From assembly GCA_023150915.1 (NCBI GenBank), contig JAKLKA010000055.1:1-42262 (forward strand): a stretch of DNA of 42,262 bases. The letters are read 5' to 3'. The notes beneath the pieces are model-generated. The model searched no databases, had not been told where the DNA came from, and saw nothing but the letters and a program-made list of their open reading frames with translations. Origin of the DNA: Polyangiaceae bacterium. Its GTDB lineage: Bacteria > Myxococcota_A > Polyangia > Polyangiales > Polyangiaceae. The translations under genes and the position numbers were made by a program. Shown in pieces: positions 1-6,543 of the stretch; the first letter of the stretch is position 1, and each line of letters starts with the position of its first letter.

Positions 1-77
1 ACGACACCCACCCAACACACCCACCGCACGAATCAATGGTACCACGGCCGGGGCCCCGGCCGAGTCGCCCCGCCCCG

Positions 78-509
78 CTACGCGAGCCAGCTCTCGACCA
101 CCAGGCCGTCGAAGCGAGTGAAGTCCTTCGCGTTCGCGGTCACGAGCACCAGCGCGTTGGCGATTGCCACCCCCGCGATCTGGCCGTCCGCGAAGGTCGG
201 GGCTCGTCCGAGACGCTCGAGTCGCGCGCGCTCTGCCCCGTGCACCTCCGCGGCCCGGGCATCGTAGGGCAGGACCAGGGTGGTCGGCAGAACCGTCTCG
301 TAGAGGTGCGCGCGGACGGCGTCCTTGCGCGAACCGGCTCCGAAGGAGCGCTGGTGTCGAGCAGGAACTTCACCACTTGGAGTCACGCCCGGTCGAACGA
401 TCGCGACGCGCTTTCTTCGCCGCTCGATGGTCACCGGTCGTTTCTCCGCCTCGTGGACCAACGCCGGGAGATCGGCTTCCGCCTCGGCCACGGACACGCT
501 GCGCTTCAT
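78..509 (-). pseudogene. Collapsed Phd/VapC toxin-antitoxin remnant (in-frame fusion)
   Basis: A 143-residue open frame starting at ATG 507-509. Residues 1-40 look like the N-terminus of a Phd/YefM-type antitoxin (MKRSVSVAEAEADLPALVHE, then PVTIERR and VAIV). Residues from about 60 onward look like the C-terminal half of a PIN-domain VapC toxin (RKDAVRAHLYE, LPYDARAAEVHGAERARLER, FADGQIAG, LVTANAKDF). The expected toxin start, (M)VKFLLDTSAPSEPVRA, is present but in a different frame, from GTG 374-376. The middle of the PIN domain, with its second acidic residue, is absent. The simplest reading is that internal deletions in both genes changed frame and happened to leave one open frame. PIN RNases need an N-terminal Asp, so this product should be inactive as a toxin. 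Expression is unknown. The family resemblance is clear; the deletion history is inferred. Confidence 0.7.
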
Positions 510-552
510 GGCTATCTACATAGCCATCTGAGGTCGCCCGGGCCAGCGGGCA

Positions 553-1065
553 TCACCCCTTCAGGACGCCGAGCTTGTCGCGGTGCTGGGCCTGCGCGCG
601 GTTGTAGTCGTCTTGGGTCAGGCCGAGCGAGGTCGTGACCTGACGCAGCAGCGTGGTCTCGGCGTGCGAGATGTGGCCGTCAGCGGCGGCGACGTCGACC
701 AGCACCTCCAGGACCTCGAGGCGAAGCTCTTCGTCGGCGAGCTCGACCAGGGTTCGCGCCGACCGGGGGAGCTCGACGGTGGTGAGCCCGACGATCTCGC
801 GACGAAGCGCATCGGCGATGGCGTCGACGCCGACCGGCGTCATGCCGTGGATGCGCCCGAGCTCGGCCCGCACGCGACGCTCTTCGAGCGCGGAGTAGTC
901 GCGGTCTGCGTAGGCGACCGCCGCCAGGAGCCCGGCGATGGCCGTGACCACGCGAATGCTCTCTTCATCGGCCCCTGGCATGTGATCGCGGATCGTCGTC
1001 GCCAGCGCGGTCCTCTCGGGAGCGGGCTCGTCGGCGCGCACTCGGGTCAGCCATTTTCCGAACAC
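553..1065 (-). CDS. TerB/DjlA-N-like domain protein
   Basis: A 170-residue soluble, mostly helical protein. Residues about 35-165 resemble the TerB/DjlA N-terminal fold: an acidic helical bundle with the repeated pattern AVAYADRDYSALEE and VDVAAADGHISHAE, where the A-D-x-D/G-x-(I/Y)-(S/T)-x-x-E segments sit at the positions that hold metal-binding acidic residues in TerB. No signal peptide or membrane segment is visible. Such domains occur in tellurite-resistance and DnaJ-like (DjlA) proteins. It lies 24 bp downstream of a DnaJ C-terminal fragment on the same strand, which suggests a former DnaJ-TerB pair. The exact role cannot be given from sequence. Confidence 0.75.
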   Translation of the reverse strand: MFGKWLTRVRADEPAPERTALATTIRDHMPGADEESIRVVTAIAGLLAAVAYADRDYSALEERRVRAELGRIHGMTPVGVDAIADALRREIVGLTTVELPRSARTLVELADEELRLEVLEVLVDVAAADGHISHAETTLLRQVTTSLGLTQDDYNRAQAQHRDKLGVLKG

Positions 1066-1089
1066 CGGCGAAGCTTACCCCCGCGCCGG

Positions 1090-1320
1090 TCAGTGCGAGC
1101 GCTTTTCCAGCTGGCGCAGCGCCTCGAACAGCTGGGTTTCCTCGGGGGACAGCCGCTTGGGGATGGCCACCCGCACCACCAGGTAGAGATCGCCTCGGGC
1201 GCTCTCGCCCAGGACGGGTAGGCCCTTGCCGTGCACGCGCAGCACGGAGTCGGGCTCGGCGCCGGGTGGCACACTGACTTTCACCCGACCGTCGAGGGTG
1301 TCGACAGGGAAACCCGCCTG
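1090..1320 (-). pseudogene. DnaJ C-terminal domain fragment
   Basis: The frame ending at 1090 encodes a recognisable end of a DnaJ/CbpA substrate-binding domain: FPVDTLDGRVKVSVPPGAEP, then VLRVHGKGLPVLG, GDLYLVVRVAIPKRLSPEE and a short C-terminal helix. A GTG at 1284 could start a 64-residue product. The family similarity extends about 10 residues upstream of it (to roughly 1315) and then stops, next to the divergent lipoprotein gene beginning at 1373. J domain, Gly/Phe region and the first C-terminal domain are missing, so this is a 3' remnant of a chaperone gene and not a complete co-chaperone. The left boundary is approximate. Confidence 0.65.
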
Positions 1321-1372
1321 GGCCGCGCTCTTTGCGTTCGCACTGGCGGACGAAGAATAGCAGGATAGGCGG

Positions 1373-1882
1373 ATGTACCTCCGACACCTCGTGGTTCCGA
1401 TCGGCCTTTTGGCCCTTGGGTGCAGCAGCGAGTCCGACGGCGGCAGCAGCGAAGGCGGCTCGACCCTGCTCGCGGGCAGCGTCGCGGTCGGCTACTACGG
1501 CGGAACGCACGCGCCGAGCTTTGGGGTCGTGAACCGGGGGACGATTCTCGGCGGCGCGAGCGATCCCGAGATGACGATCCGCCTCAGCACGGCCGCGATC
1601 AACTGCTCGACCGAGTTCGCGGGCGCGAAGCGGCCGGATGGCGTGTTCGTCTCCCTCACGGCTCCCGATCGGCTGCCCGCGACGCACGACAAAGCCTGGT
1701 TCGACGTGCTGGAGAAGCACGGAACCGAGGTGAAATCGAACGGCGGGCAGGCCCCGCTGACGATCACCGAGGTCACGGACGCGAGCGTCACCGGCACCAT
1801 CGACCTGAACACGACGCCGCCGGACTCGCCGGCGGGCCCCATCACCGTGAAGGGCACCTTCACGGTGAAGCGCTGCTTCTAG
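1373..1882 (+). CDS. Putative lipoprotein, unknown function
   Basis: A 169-residue protein starting at an ATG with a purine-rich stretch (AGGATAGGCGG) directly upstream. The N-terminus is a lipoprotein signal: MYLRHLVVPIGLLALGC, with the lipobox Cys at residue 17, followed by a Ser/Gly linker (SSESDGGSSEGGS). The mature part is predicted beta-rich with alternating polar and hydrophobic residues and has two later cysteines (in AAINCSTEF and the penultimate-residue Cys of KRCF), possibly a disulfide. I do not recognise the domain. It resembles short myxobacterial lipoproteins of unknown role. It is divergent from the DnaJ fragment and stands alone. Confidence 0.8.
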   Translation: MYLRHLVVPIGLLALGCSSESDGGSSEGGSTLLAGSVAVGYYGGTHAPSFGVVNRGTILGGASDPEMTIRLSTAAINCSTEFAGAKRPDGVFVSLTAPDRLPATHDKAWFDVLEKHGTEVKSNGGQAPLTITEVTDASVTGTIDLNTTPPDSPAGPITVKGTFTVKRCF

Positions 1883-1927
1883 CTGGTTCGCCCGACTCGA
1901 CTGACCGTCTCGTGTATTCTCCAGAGC

Positions 1928-2656
1928 GTGGCGACCGATCGCTGCGGAGCGCACGGGCTGGCCGTTGGACCAGACGGTCGCTGCGTGCTGTGCCGGCGCG
2001 AAGCCGCGTCAGGCGGCACGGCGTCCGGCGGTTCGACCAGCCGCGTGCTGGTGTCGTCGTCGGTCGTCGTGGGGGTCTGCTTGGCCATCGGGGTCGCTTG
2101 GGCCGTGCTACGGCCGACCGACACGCCGAGCCCCCGCGCAAGTGTGCCCGCGGCGGAGCCGGCGGCCGCAGAACCCGGCGCGCAGCGCCCGGCGCGCCCA
2201 GCGCCGGAGCGGCGGCCCCCCGCTGACCGCGGGGCAGGGGCCGCGAACGGCCCGCCGCCCCGCGAGCCCGAGGCCGCGAACGGCCCAGCGCCTCGCGAGC
2301 CTGTCGTGGTCGAAGAGCGAGTCGGGTCGCCCCGGCCGGCGGCGACGGAGCGGGCGCCGAGCGCCGACGATCTGCAGGCGGCCATGCGCGCGGTGCGCAT
2401 CACGGTTTACAGCACCACCTGGTGCCCGCATTGCACGCGCGCCCGCAACTGGCTTCGCGCGAACGGCATCGCGCACACCGAGCTCGACGTCGAAGCCAGC
2501 GCGGCCGCGCGCCGCGAGCGCGACCGCATCAATCCCAGGGGTGGCGTCCCCACGGTGGACATCGACGGCGAAGTCCTGACGGGCTTCGGCGAAGCGAACT
2601 GGTCTCGCGCAATCGCCCGGGCGACCCAGCGCCGGCTCGAGCAACGTCCGCGTTGA
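1928..2656 (+). CDS. Membrane-anchored glutaredoxin-like protein
   Basis: A 242-residue protein from GTG 1928. Domains in order: a short N-terminal Cys/His knuckle (CGAH at residues 6-9, CVLC at 19-22) that could bind zinc; one transmembrane segment (about 40-61, VLVSSSVVVGVCLAIGVAWA); a Pro/Ala/Arg-rich linker (about 65-150); and a C-terminal glutaredoxin domain (about 155-235). That domain has the active site CPHC at 166-169, the cis-Pro segment GGVPTVDIDG and a following Gly-rich turn. Glutaredoxins reduce disulfides or glutathionylated proteins. With the anchor N-terminal, the redox domain most likely faces the periplasm if the zinc knuckle is cytoplasmic, but topology is inferred. No redox partner gene is adjacent. 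Confidence 0.82.
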   Translation: MATDRCGAHGLAVGPDGRCVLCRREAASGGTASGGSTSRVLVSSSVVVGVCLAIGVAWAVLRPTDTPSPRASVPAAEPAAAEPGAQRPARPAPERRPPADRGAGAANGPPPREPEAANGPAPREPVVVEERVGSPRPAATERAPSADDLQAAMRAVRITVYSTTWCPHCTRARNWLRANGIAHTELDVEASAAARRERDRINPRGGVPTVDIDGEVLTGFGEANWSRAIARATQRRLEQRPR

Positions 2657-2751
2657 GTCACGGGCGCGTCAGCACGGTTTGGCGCGCGTGAGCCTCCGGC
2701 CGGGCGCCCCGCCGGGCACCGCCCCCCTTTCCGCCATATTCGCAGGAGTGT

Positions 2752-3129
2752 CACTCACACGAAAAGGTGCTGCGGCACGCTGCCGCCGTGGTGACCCATT
2801 GCGGGCACGGCACGGCCATCAAGGCGATGTGCGCCGGTGTGCCCGCGGTCTGCATGCCGATGGGCCGCGATCAGAACGACACCGCAGCCCGCATCGTCGC
2901 CCGCGGTGCCGGCGCTCGGCTCTCACCCAAGGCGCGCGCCCCGAAGATCGCGCGCGCCCTCGAGCGTGTGCTGGCCGAGCCGGCGTTCCGCGAAGGCGCA
3001 CAGGCGCTGGGCGCGAAGATCCGAGCCGGTCTGGCAGCGCGCGACCCCGCCGACGTCGTGCTCGACCTGCTCCGGCCGAAGCGCGAAGCGAGCGAATCCG
3101 GCGTTGCGTCGGCCGCCGCTCGCTGCTGA
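2752..3129 (+). pseudogene. Glycosyltransferase (MGT/UGT, GT1 type) 3' fragment
   Basis: About 120 residues that match the C-terminal third of macrolide/UDP-glycosyltransferases: HEKVLRHAAAVVTHCGHGT, then AGVPAVCMPMGRDQNDTAAR and a terminal helical region. The nucleotide-sugar signature is mostly conserved: the H-G-T segment, P-M and D-Q-N-D. In family members the first segment is usually THGGHGT, so a Gly to Cys change is present. The N-terminal acceptor-binding domain is missing, and the frame upstream of about 2752 has no family similarity. A GTG at 2767 could in principle start a short product, but it would lack half of the active-site cleft. It is most likely the remnant of a deleted gene. 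Confidence 0.7.
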
Positions 3130-3150
3130 GCCGCCCGAACCGCGTTCAGC

Positions 3151-3687
3151 TCAAAGCGCCGAAGCGGTGACCTGGCACTGGCCGTCGACGCAGGTCGCGG
3201 CTTGGGCCAGGCACGGATCCGCGAAGCACCGGACGCCGGGGCCGCTGCACACGGGGAGTTTCTCGTTGGTGCTCAGCGCCCGGCAGTCGCAGCCGGTGCA
3301 ATAGTCGGACTCGAGCCGGCAATCGGAGTCGACGCTGCACGACCCCGGCTTGCCGCCGCCCTTGATCGGGATGCAGTTGCAGGCCTTGACGGACCACTCG
3401 TAGCCGGCCGCGCACTTGGCGACGACGCCGCATTTCGGCGTGGGCTCGCATGCGATCTGAGTGCAGAAAGAGCCGATCGGCGCGCAGGTCCCGCAGCTGG
3501 CGTTGCAGCAGTAGCTGCCCTTGCCACAGTGGTTGTCGCCGCAGGCCTGGCCGCCGGACAGGCTCTCGTCCTGAGCCGAGGTCTGCTCCGCATCGCCCGG
3601 GGCGCCACTTTCCACCGCGCAGCCTGCCGCCAGAATCAGCCCCAATCCCACGCACACCCCACGCATCACCTGCATCATCCGAGTCAT
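3151..3687 (-). CDS. Cys-rich lipoprotein (eight-cysteine-cluster type)
   Basis: A 178-residue protein. I chose ATG 3685-3687 because it places a lipoprotein signal at the N-terminus (MTRMMQVMRG then LGLILAAGC, lipid Cys at residue 23); the open frame continues upstream without a better start. The mature region contains about 20 cysteines. Around residue 50 there is a compact cluster (CGDNHCGKGSYCCN, then CGTCAP and a following FC) like the eight-cysteine cluster seen in many myxobacterial secreted proteins. Later segments repeat C-x3-D-C-R and C-x-G-C-D-C. Disulfide-rich extracellular or surface proteins of this kind have no known activity. It lies about 130 bp downstream of another Cys-rich lipoprotein on the same strand. 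Confidence 0.82.
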   Translation of the reverse strand: MTRMMQVMRGVCVGLGLILAAGCAVESGAPGDAEQTSAQDESLSGGQACGDNHCGKGSYCCNASCGTCAPIGSFCTQIACEPTPKCGVVAKCAAGYEWSVKACNCIPIKGGGKPGSCSVDSDCRLESDYCTGCDCRALSTNEKLPVCSGPGVRCFADPCLAQAATCVDGQCQVTASAL

Positions 3688-3821
3688 CCGAACCCTCCAC
3701 GACAGGCCCCGCCAAGGAGCGCTGACGGTGCCTCGATTACGCGACTGAGTCCGGCGATGCAAGGCCTGTGAAGGGCGCACCTGCGGCCGGCTCCGCGCGG
3801 CGGTGCCTCTGGGCGCGCGCC

Positions 3822-4763
3822 TCATCCGGGCGCGCACTGACCCGACTTGCAGATCTGAGAGCAGCATTCCTTCCAGCTACCGCAGGTGGAGCCGGGCGGT
3901 TTGCAGGGTGGCAGAGAGCCCACGCACACTCCGGCGCCGCAGGTCTCGGAGCAACACATGCTCCAGTGGCTGCAGGGTGCACCGCCCGGATAGCACCAGC
4001 CGGCGTCGGGCGAGTGGAAGCAGCTGCCGTTCAGGCACTGCTGGTGACAGCACTGCTGGTTCGAGGTGCACGCGGCGCCGGGCGCCTTGCACACCCCGGC
4101 GTCGGGGGCCTGGCACTGGTTCTGGTAGCAGAACGACGAGCAGCAGTTCTGGTCGGACCAGCAGAAGCCGCCGGCCGGAGCGCACGGTCCGCCGTCGACC
4201 AGAGGTTGGCAGACCCCTCCGGAGCACGCCGTGGAGCAGCACTGCGAGCTCGCGGAGCACGCGGCGCCAGTGGGCTGGCACAGCCCCGCGTCGAGCGCCG
4301 CGTCGAGGGGCCAGCCGCATGCACCGGCCACGCAGACGCTGCTGCAGCATTGCCACGAATTGCTGCACGGCTGTCCGTCGTAGTGACACTGCGGTGCCTC
4401 CGGGGCTGCGTCCACGGCTGCGTCCGGGGGCGGCGACACCCCGGGCGAGCACAGTCCGAAGCTGCAGATCGACGAGCAGCAGTCGCTGTACGCCGTGCAG
4501 CTCGCGCCTTCGACATGGCAGCCCGCGTCGGATGCTCCGCCGCCGCCTGCGGCGCTGGTGCCCGCCGCGCCGCCGACCGCGCTGGTTCCGCCGCTCCCCG
4601 CCGCGCCGCTCCCCGCGTTGCCCCCGGTCGCGCCCCCGTCGTGCGCGCCGGCGTCGCCACCGCTGTTGTCCGACACCGGCTCGGACACGCCGCCGCAGGC
4701 CCAAGGCGCGCCCAGCGCAGCGATGGCCAGTGCCACCCAGCAGAACCGCCCGCCTGCTCTCAT
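3822..4763 (-). CDS. Lipoprotein with seven knottin-like six-cysteine modules
   Basis: A 313-residue secreted protein. It has an N-terminal signal with a probable but atypical lipobox (LGAPWAC, Cys 23), a long Gly/Ser/Ala linker (about 30-80), then seven modules at residues 82-105, 126-149, 162-185, 194-217, 225-248, 257-280 and 287-310. Each module is 24 residues long with the invariant spacing C-x6-C-x5-CC-x3-C-x4-C, for example CHVEGASCTAYSDCCSSIC followed by SFGLC. Linkers between modules are short and often contain PDAG or DAG. The C-C-CC-C-C order and spacing are those of inhibitor cystine knots (omega-conotoxin-like framework), so each module could fold as a small disulfide knot. Function is unknown. 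Start ATG 4761-4763 fits the signal peptide. Confidence 0.88.
   Translation of the reverse strand: MRAGGRFCWVALAIAALGAPWACGGVSEPVSDNSGGDAGAHDGGATGGNAGSGAAGSGGTSAVGGAAGTSAAGGGGASDAGCHVEGASCTAYSDCCSSICSFGLCSPGVSPPPDAAVDAAPEAPQCHYDGQPCSNSWQCCSSVCVAGACGWPLDAALDAGLCQPTGAACSASSQCCSTACSGGVCQPLVDGGPCAPAGGFCWSDQNCCSSFCYQNQCQAPDAGVCKAPGAACTSNQQCCHQQCLNGSCFHSPDAGWCYPGGAPCSHWSMCCSETCGAGVCVGSLPPCKPPGSTCGSWKECCSQICKSGQCAPG
3834..4520 (-). repeat. Seven tandem knottin-like coding modules
   Basis: This is the DNA encoding the seven 24-residue six-cysteine modules. The module length is invariant, while linkers between modules vary from 6 to 20 residues. Non-cysteine positions have diverged strongly, so the array is old and maintained by selection on cysteine spacing and was not produced by recent slippage. 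Confidence 0.85.
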
Positions 4764-4825
4764 CGCTCTGACGCTACGCGCGTCGAGGTGCTCCGTCTAC
4801 CGAGCAGCGTTGCGCTCCGAGATGC

Positions 4826-5416
4826 TCATTCCGGCTCGGCGACCATGGGCCCGTCGAGGCCAACGGAGTGCTTGGACGCGAGATCGAAGAGCGCATCGAA
4901 GACGAACGGGCCGCCGACGTCGGACGGTGCCGGCGTGTAGGTGCCCTGCCACTGCACCCATTGCCCCGGCCCCGATGATGTCGGGGTTGCCGTCCACTGC
5001 AGGGTGCCGGCCGGGCCGCCGATCCGTAGGCGCTTGAAGTCGGAGAGCTCGACACTGGCTTGACCGTCGTCGGGTTGCACCATGTAGAACGACACCTTGT
5101 AGGTTTGGTTGGCGACCTTCCCTCCGAGGTCCTTCATGAGCCCGAGATCTTCGAACGCACTGGGGCTCCCGTTGCCCGACGCGAAGAGCTGCGTTCCGGC
5201 CCTCGGCGCGTGAAAAGAGCTCCCCACCCAGTTGCTCTCTTCGAGGCCAAAGTAGGTGTTTGCGCCGGGAGCTTCGTCGAAGTCGCTGGCGATGGGGGCG
5301 GCCCCGCCACTGCCATTCCCCCCGGAGGCACCTGTCCCCGAGCTACCGTTCGACCCGCAGGCTGCGGTGCTGAGACAGAGCACGAGGGAGCTGAGCCACA
5401 GGAGCTTCACACGCAC
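4826..5416 (-). CDS. Putative lipoprotein with beta-rich domain
   Basis: About 196 residues, starting at GTG 5414-5416 (GTG 5408-5410 is equally possible). An upstream extension of the frame was rejected because only these starts put the hydrophobic signal (VKLLWLSSLVLCLSTAAC) at the N-terminus. The lipobox Cys is followed by a Gly/Ser linker. The mature part reads like a jelly-roll, carbohydrate-binding-type sandwich: FDEAPGANTYFGLEESNWV, QLFASGNGSPSAFEDLG, QTYKVSFYMVQPDDG, then FVFDALFDLA near the end. I do not recognise the exact family. It sits upstream of the Cys-rich lipoproteins on the same strand, with a 62-bp gap. Confidence 0.75.
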   Translation of the reverse strand: MRVKLLWLSSLVLCLSTAACGSNGSSGTGASGGNGSGGAAPIASDFDEAPGANTYFGLEESNWVGSSFHAPRAGTQLFASGNGSPSAFEDLGLMKDLGGKVANQTYKVSFYMVQPDDGQASVELSDFKRLRIGGPAGTLQWTATPTSSGPGQWVQWQGTYTPAPSDVGGPFVFDALFDLASKHSVGLDGPMVAEPE

Positions 5417-5651
5417 GACGCTAAAGGCGTCCCGGGATTCCCGCAAGAGCGGGTGACACTCGGCAGCGGTGAACGTCGTTCGCGGGCAAGCCGAGCTTCG
5501 AGCCCCACTCTCCCTCCGGGACAGGCTCATCGAGTCGGTAGGGAAGATGTGATGCCGGCCGCTCGCGCCCCGCGGAGTGCCGTCGATCTGCTACGATGAT
5601 CTCAGACATTCGCGGGTGAACGCCACTCCCGTCACACGGATACAGACCAGC

Positions 5652-6104
5652 ATGGATCCGCGCGCACTGAAGCGCTACTTCCTCGACTTCGTCGACGAGC
5701 ACGGAGTCGCGTTGCAGCGTGCGCCCGCGTCTGCAGGGTTCGCTTGTATGCTGGGGTTCTACGCCGACGTGCGCGCAACGGGGTGCGACATCGAGCACGA
5801 CGGGGACATGCTCCTCTTTCAGTGGGGGACCTGCGATCGGGGCAGCGGACTCCTGTTCGAGGTGGATCTAACTCGCCAAGTACTCCTGCCGGGCGAAGTC
5901 GACGACGACGCCATCCTGCAACTCCACCTCACGTACTGGTACGCGCAGTCTGACGTGCTGGGTGCTCTCGGCAAAGGAGACCGGTGGTGCGCCAGCCCCG
6001 TGGAGTTGCCCGCATTCGAGGCCTTCGTGACGGCCTCCCCAGCGTTGGTGGCGGTCACGGCACTCCAAGGCCGCTGCACCGTTGAACTCGAGCACGCCGG
6101 GTAG
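5652..6104 (+). CDS. Hypothetical protein
   Basis: A 150-residue soluble protein. ATG 5652 is preferred over the longer frame from 5577 because conserved-looking sequence starts there (MDPRALKRYFLDFVDEHGVA). The protein is acidic, with mixed alpha/beta character: an N-terminal helix, then strands DIEHDGDMLLFQWG and LLFEVDLTRQ, and a C-terminal helix. There are no catalytic signatures, signal peptide or membrane segment. It resembles small proteins of immunity or unknown families found near decaying accessory genes, but I cannot assign it. It converges on the acyl-CoA dehydrogenase gene across the 52-bp repeat array. Confidence 0.65.
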   Translation: MDPRALKRYFLDFVDEHGVALQRAPASAGFACMLGFYADVRATGCDIEHDGDMLLFQWGTCDRGSGLLFEVDLTRQVLLPGEVDDDAILQLHLTYWYAQSDVLGALGKGDRWCASPVELPAFEAFVTASPALVAVTALQGRCTVELEHAG

Positions 6105-6182
6105 ACCGACACGCGATCGTTCCACTTGCTTACCGGACCGCGCGCCGCGGTCCCGACGGGTTGTCCGCGTGGCGCGCGTGGT

Positions 6183-6541
6183 GGTCATCGAGCGCGGCTC
6201 GCTCGGGTGAGGCACACGTTTTGGCCGCCGGTGGGTCATCGAGCGCGGCTCAGTCGGGTGAGGCACGCGTTTTGGCCGCGTGGCGCGCGTGGTGGTCAGG
6301 CAGCGCGGCCCGCGTGACGCGGTCCCCCCGAGTTGGCCGCCTGGCGGTCAGGCAGCGCGGCCCGCGTGACGCGGTCCCCCCGAGTTGACCGCCTGGCGGT
6401 CAGGCAGCGCGGCCCGCGTGACGCGGTCCCCCCGAGTTGGCCGCGTGGTGGTCAGGTTGCGCGGTCCGCGTGACGCGGTGGCCCCGAGTTGGCCGCGTGG
6501 TGGTCAGGTCGCGCGGTCCGCGTGACGCGGTCCCTCCCGGG
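6183..6541. repeat. Seven-copy ~52-bp tandem repeat with internal palindromes
   Basis: Units start at 6183, 6234, 6294, 6346, 6398, 6450 and 6502. The last five are spaced exactly 52 bp. The first two are a diverged subtype, separated from the rest by an extra 8 bp (GCGCGTGG). Subtype B begins GGTCAGGCAGCGCGGCCCGC. Its core holds the odd palindrome CCGCGTGACGCGG, flanked by GG-N and N-CC, and unit junctions hold a second palindrome, CCGCCTGGCGG, in several copies. The array fills the gap between two convergent genes and ends three bases before the stop codon at 6544. It has no coding content. Possible roles are transcription termination or protein binding. Confidence 0.85.
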
Positions 6542-6543
6542 GT

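Noticed and set aside
1-77. Coding at the left window edge
   Set aside because: Only a short GC-rich stretch remains before the toxin-antitoxin remnant, with no recognisable frame.
6183-6541. CRISPR array
   Set aside because: Units are contiguous 52-bp direct repeats without unique spacers, and no cas genes are present.
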